This document shows positions 10,198-21,955 of a stretch of 64,000 nt of DNA, in pieces (the first letter of the stretch is position 1; each line of letters starts with the position of its first letter). This DNA is from Kalmusia sp. IMI 367209 (taxonomy: Eukaryota > Ascomycota > Dothideomycetes > Pleosporales > Didymosphaeriaceae). Below the pieces are notes generated by a model that made no database searches, was not told where the DNA came from, and saw only the letters and a list, made by a program, of their open reading frames with translations. The position numbers were made by a program, and so were the translations under genes. The stretch covers positions 3,162,001 through 3,226,000 of the forward strand of contig JAPEUQ010000001.1 in assembly GCA_027946365.1 (NCBI GenBank). The letters are read 5' to 3'.

Positions 10198-12655
10198 GGT
10201 GCTATCAAGGTTATATTATGGCTCTTGCATATATACTGTCAGCCTTCAAATGAGATACATAAATTTTTAGGAAATATGTTGAGACAAACTAACTGAAGAT
10301 ACGCAGGGGAGGCCGGCTACCTTTGTCTGAGCTACAGGACTGAAAGACAATGAAGTTGAGAAACAAGCGTAGTATGCACTGCATCGCCTACCTCTGAGAG
10401 TTGAATTCGATTTCACATCGACCGAAAGCCTACCTTTGATCATTACGCTTCTTCCAATATTGATTCTCGAGTTTGATATGTAACACCAGCCAATTGGACT
10501 CATCGTCATCCTCTGGTGAAGACTGTAAATCGCTTTGAGTAGAAGCAGGATCCTCTGCACGCCTCTATTCATTCACGAGACACGAGATCTAAAAAGATAT
10601 CCTTCCCGCAGCCTTGTATTATATTGTCATTGTTGATCTGGTGGTATAGATTGCGATCCGTAGTGAAATGAGGACCGAACCCGTTAACCCAATCACTTTA
10701 GTCGTCCACGGCAAGCCGTCTCCGGTAGGTTGAGATCAATACATCTATTGTGTACGTATTGAAGGACAGGTGCTACGAAACACCATTCTAGGTCTTTGTG
10801 ATTGCCCTTCCAAACCCGTTCAAAGAGCGAATCCACCGGCCGAGATTCTCCCACCAGATACCCTGGCTGATCGCGGACACTCGACACTCGTGACAGATAA
10901 GAGAACTTTTCAATATGCAGGCAAAAGTTTGTATGGCTGACTATGCATTGCAGGCTGCTCATACATCGGAAAGCATTTGGCCTGGACTGGTTGATGAATG
11001 GGTATCGAAACGAGTCTAAAATACGACTATGCCGCCAGTGGGTGACTTCATCGGACATTGCAAATCTAATTAGCTTATGATAACATCGATATTTTTGAGC
11101 TTGATGATTCTGAAAGAGACATCGGAGCAAAAGCGGAACTTTTGGGATTCAAAACAACTCACTACATTCTCAAATTGGCAAGTTGAGGCATTACCACTAT
11201 AAGGTGTGGAACTGTGTGACAAACTCTCGAGATGAATTGGTGAAAAAAGGTTGGAGGACTTCATGCCTTTTCTATTGTTGCTATTCTGTTTTACGCGAGG
11301 TTCGAACGGTCATATACACGGAATGGACTGGGATCTCCAGGCTGGGGTTTGCGGATGAGCAGCACCTTGTCTCGATCAAGCTGTAGCCCCAGTGAGGTTT
11401 ACATGAAACATGAAGTAGGGTCGCTAGGCGGGAGCCACATCAAGACGTAGGATTTTTGATGCAAAGGTAGATCTTGCGCTACTTCATGTAGTGTGTTACC
11501 TCAGGATCCATAATCTAATAGCGAACTCATCATTCCATAAACTCATTGTTTCCCCGTATTAAGCCACCATAATTGAATTATTGAATTCTAGTCCCAAAGT
11601 CACGGTCCCATACATTTCATCTTCCTCACATGCCGCCAGAAGTCACGCCGCGCAGCACCCGTTCGCCACGCGTCTTGCGGTAATCCACACAAGCAACCAG
11701 CAGAGCATCCCTGGTAACCTAACGTAAACACGGGATAGCGGGCTATGATGCACTTTACGCTGAATCGAATAATCGGTACGTATATCACCTTTAGTACCCT
11801 GCAGCAGTTGTGCCGCTTATGGTACCAATATGATTCATATTTAACCTTTGTCCATCGAACGCGTGGATTACTTAGCACGCTTGTTCAGAACGGAGCTCTA
11901 GAATAAGACTGAGGCTGCGACAGCCTCAGACCATGGCAAGACAATGGAAGCTGAGCTTTGGGCAAGTCTATATCGCGCTGGAATTAAACCAAATAACCAG
12001 ATAGTTGTTCCTCTGGAGATACTTCTGGGAAAGACAGTTTCGTGCTGAGTCTTCTAACCTTGTAATCTACGCCTTGAAGCCTCGAAAAAAGTTTTTCTAT
12101 GAGTACATCTAGATAGAGCCTATCGAATGTGTATCAGAACTGTACTTTTTGTCACACCTCTAATACTCTCCGGCATCATAGCACTATTAGGCTGCATTCT
12201 TTTCTATAGCTAAAAACTGATTTGGCGTTTTGAGGGAGTAGGTACAGAAAGCCGAATTGAAGGACATAGTGCAATTTACTTGATGTCGAGAGGTGTGAGG
12301 ATTGGTATCACTTTGATCATTTGTAACTTGTTCGCCTGAGCTGAAATGGCGTTGTGGTGGGGGCGAGATCGATGGTGGCGGTAGCCCGTTCAAGTATCGC
12401 CAAACCGTAAAGATGCAGTTCAGATATAAGGTGAAGATACACCATCGAGATTCTCAGCCCTTTAGGACCTGATCCCCAGGCGAAAAAGCACATCGTGTAA
12501 ACCATGTTTGCCCTAAATCCGCCATGGCCGGAAAAGCGGAAAGAGCATAGTGCGGTGCGGGGGAAGCCCCACTAGCCTCGGCCAGCAAATCCGGCATACA
12601 AATCCGGTCCTTCTTTACCCCCATCCTCCGACATTGCGAGAATCCGAACAAAACC
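10198..12655. other. gene-poor stretch with degraded-looking frames
   Basis: About 2.4 kb lacks a clear intact gene. It holds one candidate partial frame (10693-11130, listed separately). A shorter minus-strand frame at 11600-11878 has a Cys/Gly-rich patch that I cannot assign. The last few hundred bases should contain the promoter of the Zn2Cys6 gene. Confidence 0.5.
10693..11130 (-). pseudogene. possible remnant or C-terminal exon of an F-box-like fungal protein
   Basis: An open frame of about 120-145 aa has natural composition, including FRCMSSLQCIVSHTNFCLHI, FSYLSRVSSV, QPGYLVGESRPVDSLFERVW and LEWCFVAPVLQYV. It resembles the C-terminal part of the large families of fungal F-box/LRR-like hypothetical proteins, from memory of their general pattern only. 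I could not find a complete upstream coding part. A possible upstream exon (MKSSNLFSP..., 11264 downwards) with a GTGAGT donor does not join in frame. It may be a decayed gene or a lineage-specific short gene. Confidence 0.35.
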
Positions 12656-14761
12656 ATGGATCCGGGCGCGTCCAGAAAGCGAAGCATCACCATCGTCGCA
12701 GATGAACCGCGCCAAAAACGCAAAGTGACGCGGGCATGTGATATCTGCAAGGCGAAGAAGGCAAAGTGCTCAGGGACTCAGCCCTGCGACAGTTGTGCAC
12801 AGAAACAATTGACCTGCCTGTACGAGTCACGCTACTCACGTGGGAAGCCTCCAACACCTCTTTCTGGCTCATCATTGAGATCCATGTCATGCATCGATAA
12901 CAGCACGCCCGCCTCACCATCCCAAATAACCCCAGCTCCCCAGGTGTTAGAGGCGCCCCAGGTCCAAGAAGTGCCGTCTCGAGCATCGCCAGAGTTAGAG
13001 GTTTCCGGACAGTATGCAGACTCGACATCGGTGCTCTCATTCCTACATCGAGCATGGCGGCGCCTCTCCGATAATCCGACGGGCCAACCTGTTGATGCGA
13101 CGATGGGAAAAGTGGATGAACATCAACTTTTGGTCTCCGCTGGTGACAAACCCTTCCAAAGAATGGCAAAACTACAAGTACCGCCGCTTCCTAGGACTCT
13201 CGAACTGGCAGCCCTGTACTTCAGCGTATGCATGGCAACGTACCGCATGCTACACCGGCCGACCGTGGAGGATTGGCTGAAAACAGTGGTGGAGAACGCG
13301 GAACATGGGTGGCCCCTTTGGCACCGTATTACCCGCCCTCAAGGTGCCGTAGCACTGGCTGTGCTTGCAGTCGCTAGCTTCCATGAGGCCAAGATTAAGG
13401 GTTCTAATACCTCGCCAGACGACAGCGAGCTGTCGCTTCGCCAGGCAGACGAGCTATTTTGCGAGTCTGTACAGCTTGTAGAGACAGAAACAGGCTATCC
13501 GAAGTTGGAGTCTGCCCAGGCTCGCTTGATTCAAGTCTTGTACCTCCTCACATCCTCGCGAGTGAACCAAGCTTGGTACGCATTCGGGCACACCCTACTG
13601 ATAATCTCCGCCTTGGGCCTACATCGGCGAAAAGACCGCCGAAAGCAAAATCAGCCTCGAGACTATATCGAAGAGCAGTGTCGAAAGAGGACATTCTGGG
13701 TTGCCTACATCCTCGACAAATACTTGGGTGTAGTATTTGGCCGACCACGACACTATCACGACGATGATATTGATCAAGACCTCCCTGATCCTGTCAATGA
13801 TGAAGACATGACTTCGAAAGGTCCTTCCGACGTTGGAAATGATGACTGCCATATACATTCGTTGATCCATCACGCGAAACTTGCACAGATTGCGGAACGC
13901 ATATCACGCGAAGTCTACTCTATCAAAGCGATCCCAGACCACGAGCGCATTGCATCGTCGCATCGACTAGGGGCTGAATTGCGCGTGTGGAAGGCATCAC
14001 TACCGCCTATTCTAGGAGCGGTGAATCCTTCTAGCCTTATTCCATCTTTTCGACGACAGGCAATAGCTCTCAAAATCTCGTATTGCCACTCTGTGATGCT
14101 CGCTCATCGGCCTTTCTTGCTGAAAAACATAAAACTTCACTCACCAGAAGTTCGTGAATTAGCGGAGCGAAGTATCGACGAGTGCCTTGCGGCTTCGCAA
14201 TCAGTGCTCGAGATAGTCGATCGGATGGTACGTGAGGGCAACCACTTCAACGCCTTCTGGTGGACCCATTATGTCGCTTTCTGTGCACTCGTAGTTGTCT
14301 ACGTATGGGCGATTCAGCACAGCGATCATAATGGGAGCGTGACAAAAAGCTACACAAATATCTTCGACCGTGCTGAGCGGTGCTTAAACCATCTTGCCCA
14401 AGCTACAGCTACCAACTCACCTTCACGTCGATATAGCATAATACTTCAAGAGCTGCGCACTGAGGCTAAGAAACGAATCGATCGAGCTATGACTTCCGTG
14501 GAGTCTTCGCGAAATGGCCGAAATGAAAGCTTTGCAACATCCAACTTACATTCTCTTCCAAACGCAGCCTCTGGTCATTGGGAAATTCTGTTTGGGGACC
14601 CTATCGAATCGACAGGATCTCAAATACCTAACTTCCTCGATGATTGGCACACCACTGACTGGCTTGATCTCGATTCGTCTGCATTTGGACCATTCCCAAT
14701 GCTAACGGACGATCCAATCAACTGGATGAATAATACCGCGCAACCGTCTGGAATGTCGTAG
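12656..14761 (+). CDS. Zn2Cys6 transcription factor with fungal-specific TF domain
   Basis: A nuclear DNA-binding regulator in one exon of 701 aa. The binuclear zinc cluster is at residues 28-54: C28-x2-C31-x6-C38-x5-C44-x2-C47-x6-C54, inside RACDICKAKKAKC. It is preceded by a basic RQKRK patch. A Ser/Pro-rich linker follows. The central region from about residue 180 matches the Fungal_trans domain (LAALYFSVCMATYRMLHRPT, then QARLIQVLYLLTSSRVNQAW, then EEQCRKRTFWVAYILDKYLG and FGRPRHYHDDDIDQDLPDP). This GRP-H-DDDID element is typical of the family. The gene lies tail to tail with an MFS transporter and 3.8 kb from a GMC oxidoreductase, which it may control; this is inferred from position only. 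The upstream region is about 1.5 kb of non-coding DNA. Confidence 0.92.
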   Translation: MDPGASRKRSITIVADEPRQKRKVTRACDICKAKKAKCSGTQPCDSCAQKQLTCLYESRYSRGKPPTPLSGSSLRSMSCIDNSTPASPSQITPAPQVLEAPQVQEVPSRASPELEVSGQYADSTSVLSFLHRAWRRLSDNPTGQPVDATMGKVDEHQLLVSAGDKPFQRMAKLQVPPLPRTLELAALYFSVCMATYRMLHRPTVEDWLKTVVENAEHGWPLWHRITRPQGAVALAVLAVASFHEAKIKGSNTSPDDSELSLRQADELFCESVQLVETETGYPKLESAQARLIQVLYLLTSSRVNQAWYAFGHTLLIISALGLHRRKDRRKQNQPRDYIEEQCRKRTFWVAYILDKYLGVVFGRPRHYHDDDIDQDLPDPVNDEDMTSKGPSDVGNDDCHIHSLIHHAKLAQIAERISREVYSIKAIPDHERIASSHRLGAELRVWKASLPPILGAVNPSSLIPSFRRQAIALKISYCHSVMLAHRPFLLKNIKLHSPEVRELAERSIDECLAASQSVLEIVDRMVREGNHFNAFWWTHYVAFCALVVVYVWAIQHSDHNGSVTKSYTNIFDRAERCLNHLAQATATNSPSRRYSIILQELRTEAKKRIDRAMTSVESSRNGRNESFATSNLHSLPNAASGHWEILFGDPIESTGSQIPNFLDDWHTTDWLDLDSSAFGPFPMLTDDPINWMNNTAQPSGMS

Positions 14762-14828
14762 AAACTTGGCCGTGATAATTGACGTACATTAACATCTTTT
14801 CCGCTTCCTAACCGTACCTACGTTTACA

Positions 14829-16538
14829 CTATAGTACGTATTTGAATAACGGAGACTTGTCCCCCATGTCCATCAGTTGCTCATCCGTGAACTTGGTACG
14901 GATCTCGTCTTCGCTCATCCTCGCCTTCCTCCGGTTGCCCCAACTGTACGACAATTCAAGCAAGAAAGCGATTATGAATCCAGTCGCTCCGAATGCTAAA
15001 GAAAGCCCAAATCCAGTGTAGTACTTCGGTTTCTCTGATTCGAGGTACATGTACGAGCCAACAACACCGCCTATGTTTCCCATGCCGATGCTGAAAGCAA
15101 CACCAATCGCACGTCGGGACGACGGTGCAAGATTGTTCGCTGCCCAGGATGATCCGGCTGGCTGGATTGGATAGATACCCATGCAGGTCAGAATGATACC
15201 GAAGAAGGCCGGGCCGATATTTGCTGCAAGGTTACCGTGGAAGGAAATGATTATGGAATAGCCAATGAAGATGAAAGAGAGCGGAATCGCAACAAAGGGC
15301 AGTCGCCAATAGAATCGATCGGACAGCCGCGCGAAAAATATCGAGCTGAGAGCGCCTGCCACATAAGGTGGAACGCTCATTAATTGTGCGTTGGTGTTGT
15401 TAAATCCCATTGATTTGGTTATTGTGGGCAGAGTGAACTTGGTCCCTTTGTTATTGTCAGCCCAGCAACTCTTATAAATGAGTTTCAACGTACCGTATGA
15501 GCAAGCCGAAGTGCATAACAGAATGTAGGCTTGCAGGTATAATCGCCAGTTGCACAGGACTGCCCTCAAATCTTTCCAGCGGAATCGCTCCCCCTCTTCT
15601 TGAAGCTTTCCACCATCCTTGACGAACTTCTGAAGCTCCAAGAAGCGAATCTCCTCCTGGTCTAGCCAACGTGCGCTTAGTGCTGGGGAGTCAATCAAGA
15701 GAAAGAAGCAACTGATACCAAGGAACACGGTAACCATCCCTTCAAGGAGGAATATCCATCTCCAACCCTCGTACCCGCCGACGCCGTCCATCTTCGCAAT
15801 CGCAGCAGCGAGGAGCCCACTAAAGGCTCCGGACAAAGCGGACGCGCAATAAAAGTAGGAAATGCGCGTCGCGAGATCTTTTGGCATGTACCAGTACGAA
15901 CAAAGATATATCGCGCCTGGGAAGAATCCAGCTCTGAAGAACGTCAACACTTGGACGACATCCGCGCACCTCTGAAACTTACTCGAAGATACCAAGAAGT
16001 ATGCGCGTCGCCAGAAGGCCGCCAAAGCCCTTCACCACACCCATCATGGTCATGATGACACCCCAGCATGTAATGAGGATGCCGAGGTACACAGATGGTC
16101 GCTTGAATCGTTTGAGGAGTACGTTCGACGGGACTTCGAGCAAAACGTAGGGTACGAAGAAGACAGATAGCGCGATGTTGTATTGGACACCGTTCAGACC
16201 GAGATCTTCAACTAAGCCTTCAATTTTTGCGTTCTGTGCACATGTGTCAGTAATGCTTATGCTTCGATGCGTCAGCAACGTACACCGATATTAGCTCGAT
16301 CAATGTGCGAGATGAGATAGAGCACCGCCAGCATCGGCACTAAACGAACGTCAATCTTGTGGACAACCTTCTTCCTCCGCTCCTCTGAGAAATTGGTGTA
16401 AAATTCTGCATCTTCGGAGCTCAATCCCAGAACATTGAAGTTGTCTATCTGAACGATCTGGTTTGCTTTGATGATATCGACTGAATCGCGATTTTTATCC
16501 ACGAACTGTATTTCGCTCTTCTCCTGAATGACAGACAT
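14829..16538 (-). CDS. MFS transporter, ACS/allantoate permease (Dal5) type
   Basis: A twelve-TM plasma-membrane transporter for an organic anion or related small nutrient. Four exons are seen; boundaries fall near 16290, 15985-15940 and 15490-15446. One junction restores SYGTKFTLPTI. The N-terminal cytosolic part ends in KKVVHKIDVRLVPMLAVLYL followed by ISHIDRANIG, the Dal5-family signature (D-R-x-N-I-G/A). The conserved GWRWIFLLEGMVTVFLGI lies in the first half. The second half carries PPYVAGALSSIFFARLSDR and then PAGSSWAANNLAPSSRRA(IGVAF), all typical of the family. The gene converges on the Zn2Cys6 gene, with about 70 bp between their stop codons. The substrate is not predictable from sequence. 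Confidence 0.9.
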
Positions 16539-18583
16539 CGGCGACGTTGAAAGATGCGAGGAACTCAGATCCGCTGAAAAATGGAGGATAGATACGAAAA
16601 GATAGCACGTACCCCGCGACTCATATATATACGCGGACTAACAACATGGGGCCTGTTCGTTGCCTTTGCGGGGACGCTGCATGATTCTGGGGTATAGGTG
16701 CCCTGTGCACACCGTTTTGCGGAGAAGGACCGTAAATGGAGCGAATCGTGCGCTGGACGTGCAAATCGGACCGGGGCAGGTGAAATTTACTGCTGAGCGT
16801 GCAGAGAGGCCAGGAAAAGAATCCGACCAATCACGCGCATATCCGGGGGTACTGCATTATGCATAGACGGAGCGAAGGAACATTCTAATTGGGTAGACAT
16901 CCAGCTGTGTCGATTATTGCACTACAAAAAATACTGGATTTGCTTTACTATCGCGCGAAGTTTTTAAGGCTTTTACTCGAGTGCGGATAGTTGGCTCCGT
17001 TTATCTAGCACTGCCGAGTGTGGTATCTTTACATTGAGAAGACTGCCATTGATCGATTCCCTCCCCAATCTTATAAGAACGTCGCTCTTGCTCCAGTAGT
17101 AGTGCCTTTCCTTCGAAAAGACATGCACTGAACAATGCAGAACGAACAAACGTTCGTGTTGTATGGCATAGTATGGTTGCTACTATTCTAATTGTCGTTG
17201 CTTTTGCCAGGCATTGCGCATGGATAGATCCACACATGTTCATTATACCACATAACAATAAGCATTGACTTCGTGCACTATCTCATGTAGTAACGCAAGG
17301 CTTTCGTTGAGCCTAGCCACGGAATTCGACAAAGACGACGTCAGCAATGGGACCGACTCGAGTCCCCCGAATTAGGCCATGCAGTCACTATGATCCTTGA
17401 CTTGGCAGAACTCGGCCTTACTGTCTTGATGCTCTTAATGAGGCCATCTTTCGTGGCAATTGAATGTCTTAAGGAAATTACGGCGCGTCATTTCTGTTAG
17501 TAAGTCTAAGATTCGGGATGTCCGTTATCGCGGCATTCCGGGGCAACGCTCACCCTAGAGTCAACGAGATCACAGGTCCATCCTTTATGATGTCGCGATC
17601 AATACCATGCAAGTGCGCGAATGGAATATTCGCCGGATCTCAATGTCGAGACTACGTACAACATTCTTTTATTCATACAATTAATGAGTATTATTAGCTG
17701 ACAGCTAGGAACTGAGTTCATTCAGGTCCAACGGATCTTCTTAGACCCATTTCTTCCCCCTTATTATAATTCTGTTGCAGACTATGCTATTTGCATCGAG
17801 AAGACATCATTCATAACACTCCATTGAACTCGCACTTTCATGAGCATCTCCTCTTGTGCTGCGTTCTTCCTTATGATAGATTCACGACTACCCCATAACA
17901 GACTATATAAAGAAAACCGATGAACGATGGACATAATTAAAAGTACGTTGATTTACCACGCCTTGGGATAGGCACCGTAATCAACAAGTGCCAACACAAA
18001 TTCATCAGCATTGATGAAGGGTTGGAAGTGCAGACTGGCATGTCATAGACTACTAATTGCTCAAAATTGATCTTTAATTGGCCAGACGAAAGACGAAGGA
18101 ACAGAAATAAAGTAGGATTGACTATAAGCGTTATTACTCTACTAAAAAATGGCTATAGATAAATAGATATCGAGACTGCTGTGTTCATTGTGAGACGAGA
18201 CTATCTTTAAAGTGATGGAATAGAAGATGTTGTGCTACGGCGTCTGAACAGTGTTAAACTCATTATTGATTGAAATCAATGTTATTAAAAAAAGGCACAG
18301 TGGGAAGGCTAGGTGTCAACGGGCGTAACTTCAGCTGAATTGATGGCTAAAATCAGCACACTGGATGCCTAATTTGATGTGGGTCTTCACACCGCATTCA
18401 AACGCCCCGAACTAAGCCAACGAATAGATAGTAGTGCTCCTGGAACTTGAAAGCTCAGCTCATTGCGCAAGTGCTGACGGCTAGTCTTGTTCGAGTGTAT
18501 CATCCTAACCCATTTCCTAACGACTCTCGAATCTCTACGTACCACTCTCGTTCCTTCCTCCCTCCACCAACTTCACCATCATC
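16539..18583. other. long divergent intergenic region between MFS and GMC genes
   Basis: About 2 kb has no convincing coding region on either strand. It lies between divergent starts and so should carry both promoters. Much of 17640-18300 is AT-rich. The last 60 bases before the GMC start are pyrimidine-rich, as in many fungal leaders. A short frame at 17001-17258 (-) looks random. Confidence 0.5.
16618..16634 (-). promoter_or_regulatory. TATA-like element upstream of the MFS gene
   Basis: The minus strand reads a TATATATA-type sequence about 85-95 bases upstream of the transporter start codon at 16538. The spacing fits a fungal core promoter, but no transcript start is known. Confidence 0.4.
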
Positions 18584-20246
18584 ATGTCTCAAATTTCTAC
18601 CAAAGATGTCATTATCGTAGGGGGGTGGGATTTCGGGCTGTGTCTTAGCCAGCAGGCTGCATCAGAAGAACAAGCATTTGAACATTCTCGTTATAGAAGC
18701 TGGTAAAGACGCCACTGGCCACCCTCTCACATCATCGCCTCTTGCCTGCTTTTCCTGCCACTACTCCGAGCTTGATTGGGCGTATACCACAACGCCACAG
18801 CCTCATCTAGGAAATCGTTCTTGCTATGCCGCAGCCGGGAAAGCACTTTCTGGAGGAGGAGCCATCAACTACGGTACCTGGACCCGTGGAAATGCCGCCG
18901 ACTACAACTTGTGGGCGAAGGTGGTTGATGATCCCCAATGGAGTTATGACGCCCTGCTTCCATATTTTCGGAAGACGGAGATATTCCACGGCGATCTGAA
19001 TGTATGCGATGAGTCCAATCATGGCTTCGAGGGCGCAGTGCATAATTATTCAGTCTCGTCGAGCAGCAATACCCGCAAATATCCCCTCAGAGATAAGCTT
19101 CGGGATGCATGGGCCCGCATTGGCGTCCGTGAAATTGCAGATGGCAATTCAGGTTCGCCACTTGGGCTCGCTGAGCTTGTCGAAAACTGGCACAATTCAC
19201 AACGTCAGCTAGTTAGTCAGACGTACCCAATAGGCGGGGTCGAGCTGATTACCGGCGAGCTCGTCAAGCGTGTCATACTTGAGACTCTAAACGGAGAGAT
19301 CGCCGCCACGGGTGTGGAATTGGCCAGTGGGGCTATCTACTCCGCATCCAAGGAAGTCGTCATTTGTGCAGGTGCATACCGAACGCCACAGGTCCTGATG
19401 CTATCGGGAATCGGTCCGAAAGAAGAACTGGAAAAACTAGGGATCTCTGCGCTTGTGCAGTCTCCCGTAGGGCAAAACTTCCATGACCATCTGGCAGTAT
19501 GTCAGTGGTGGAAGCTCCGCCACCCGGACCTCCATCCATCCATCGGCAGCTCTAGGTGGCAGGACCCTGGGATGTTTACCGGGCTACCATGCGACTGGGT
19601 CGTGACGCAGCAAGTGCCCGCAGAAACGTTAAGAAAGGCCCTTGCTAAAGATGTACGCGAAGAGGAGGTAGATAGCCATCCTCTTCTCTCCTCGGACTTC
19701 GCTCACAGCGAGACTTTGGTGGTGTATGCTCCTGCAGGCGCGCAGATTGCAGGCGTAGAAGTACCAATGGACGGGACCCATATTGCATCTGCAGTTCTGG
19801 TGATGGCGCCCACGTCCAGAGGAAGGATTACATTGGCCGATGGCAACCCCACTACAGCACCAGTGATCGATCCCAACTACTACGCGACCGAGGCAGATAG
19901 AACAATGATGCGGGAAGGCCTTCGATCCGTTATGAAAGTGTTGCAAAATACACCCGAAGGGCGTGAGATAATCGAGTCTGAACTCTCGCCGGATGGCACG
20001 GTGCTTACAGCAAATTCGACAGACCGGGAGATAGATGAGCGCGTGGCCCGTGTGGCGAATACGTTCTATCATCCGGCTGGGTCAGCTTCCATGGGGGCCG
20101 TCGTAGACACAAGTCTCCAAGTGAAAGGTGTCAAGGGCCTTCGAGTGGTTGATGCCAGCGTTTTCCCAGTGCCGATAACAGCCCACTATCAGTGCGCGGT
20201 ATACGCCCTAGCAGAAAAAGCAGCTGATCTAATAGCCGGAATGTAG
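18584..20246 (+). CDS. GMC-family FAD oxidoreductase, one apparent frameshift
   Basis: A flavin-dependent alcohol, choline or aryl-alcohol oxidase/dehydrogenase. From the ATG at 18584 the frame reads MSQISTKDVIIVGG and is then thrown by one extra G in a run of six (18620-18625), exactly in the FAD-binding GGGISG loop. The correct frame resumes with SGCVLASRLHQK and VIEAGKD. The span is 1,663 nt, one more than a multiple of three, and removing one base gives 553 aa. Family motifs follow: WTRGNAADYNLW, the GMC signature near GAYRTPQVLMLSGIGP, and the C-terminal YHPAGSASMG then LRVVDASVFPVPITAHYQ. The last two supply the usual catalytic His pair. There is no signal peptide, so it is probably intracellular. 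It lies downstream of a divergent transporter and near a Zn2Cys6 gene. Confidence 0.85.
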
Positions 20247-20759
20247 ATAAAATCTATAGGTCATATTTGTACCGCTTGGTCTATACATGTAGCGAAAGAT
20301 TCAAAATGGTTTCAAGAATGTCCGGTTCTAAACAGAATCCACTAAGCATTGGCTGCCTCGAAAGTGAGAAGTCATGTGGGAGATAAAATAAATCACAATT
20401 CGGATGCAATTCAGCTTATTATGAAGTAACCCCATTCCTATCTAGGTTCACATCCATTGAATTCCTGATGCCATCCATATGAAGAAAGGCTAATAATATG
20501 AACCATCCACGTACCCGCCATACGATCCAAGATACCAGCTCGCCACATGGGCATCGAGATGAAGGAGAGGAAGAAGTGATTAAAAAACATGCTATGAAGC
20601 TGTGCTCATAAAGAGCAGATAGCTAGATAAGACATAAGATGCTAGAAAGAGAGACGTCGGACGTATGCTGTCCATCTATGGCGTGAAAGATAGTGGAAAA
20701 AAAATATCCAGTGCTTGTACCTACGAGGCATTGATGAGACTAAAGCGTCTACTTGAGCC
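20247..20759. other. intergenic, convergent gene ends
   Basis: This is 513 bp between the stop codons of the GMC gene and STE2, presumably 3' UTRs and terminators. I see no coding region or repeat. Confidence 0.5.
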
Positions 20760-21955
20760 TTAGACCTGTTGAGAAGCTTCGCCGGTCTCCACGTTCCACT
20801 CTCGATGCATGTATATGCCGTTGTTAACTGAGTCCTTGGTCTGGTGATAGCCGCTGTTACCCGGACTCTCAGGCTCCTTGCCACTACCGATCATTGTAGA
20901 AGTTGTCAAGCTTGTCTTCTCGCCATAGCTACTAGGGCTAGTGTTGGTGGACAACGGAGTACGATAAAATTGGTGCTTGAAGAGACGTTGATGCGAATCG
21001 GCGCCGCGGGCACCGATATTGGCATCGTTGGTGACAAGCCCAGCCCATATGGCGGAGAGGGGTAGGAAGATGCAGATAATAGTGGTGCTCTGGGAAGCGA
21101 GCTCGGGAACGCTGTCGTAGAAGTTGAGGCTGGTGAAGATGGCTGGAAGATATTAGCATAAACTCGAGAAGTGTTGAGAGAAGAGAGAGACATACCTGGA
21201 ATGATCATAGTCTGGCAGCCCATGATAAATATGATCTGCATGGGACCGAATTGCGTCATCCGGAGCCTCTTGCGTTCGAGCAAAGCGTGGCCGAGTTTGA
21301 AAGTGAACACACAGCTGTAGACCCAGACAGAGACAGCGAAAGTAATGTTCATACCGGTCACATAGCCGGAGTAGGCCATCATGGATTCGTCGCGCATGGT
21401 TTGCATGTTGCTGATAACGGTGACAGCGAAACGGTAGCCGATAGCGATCAGAGCGACTAGTGTGGTGATGCTCATGATGATCCAGCGTTGCAGTCGTTGC
21501 GCGGTGATGGAGACAACCCAGACTTGCATACTCAGCGAGACTAAAATGCACGCAACTAGAATGAGCATAAGCGTGTTCGAGGCGATGCTGTTGGCGCGGT
21601 CCGAAGCAGTGACACGGGAGAAGTCACCGGAGACTAGGGCGTATGGATGGAAGAAAGAGGTTGTAAGCCAAAGACATTGGAGGATAGAGCGAATAGTGTT
21701 GAGAATCAGGCACAGTGCGTTCATGATGAAGATTGAGGAGTTTCGCTTCTCGCGCTTGGTGAGTAGGAGGAGAACGAGAAGTAGGATGCCACATGCTCCA
21801 ATTTGGGTAGCCCAATTGATGGCGATACGGATTCCGTATTGTCGCAGAAAGTTGATCTCGCCCATGGTAGTCGTGAAGCTCGAGCCATCCGATGCAAGAA
21901 GGATGAACTCTTGCGTATATGGATCGAAGTCCGTAGGAAGTTGAGCGGTCGACAT
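20760..21955 (-). CDS. STE2: alpha-pheromone receptor, STE2-type GPCR
   Basis: A seven-helix plasma-membrane receptor for peptide mating pheromone, signalling through a heterotrimeric G protein. Two exons (21955-21196 and 21142-20760; donor GTATGT) give 380 aa. The N-terminus DFDPYTQEFILLASDGSS and the run INFLRQYGIRIAINW fit fungal Ste2. In the first cytosolic loop and TM2, LLLLTKREKRNSSIFIMN and LNTIRSILQCLWLT match the family. TM6 carries QFGPMQIIFIMGCQTMIIP, the most conserved Ste2 segment, and TM7 reads IFLPLSAIWAG. The cytosolic tail of about 110 aa is Ser/Thr-rich, suitable for phosphorylation. An in-frame ATG-less extension exists upstream; the chosen Met gives the usual short extracellular N-terminus. 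Confidence 0.93.

Noticed and set aside
11298..11312. GGTTCGAA-like sequence, possible tRNA T-arm
   Set aside because: The flanks do not form a T stem, acceptor stem or anticodon arm; no tRNA was supported anywhere in the window.
16860..18300. AT-rich DNA considered as a RIP-mutated transposon
   Set aside because: I found no terminal repeats, target duplications or remnants of transposase or reverse transcriptase; base composition alone is not enough.
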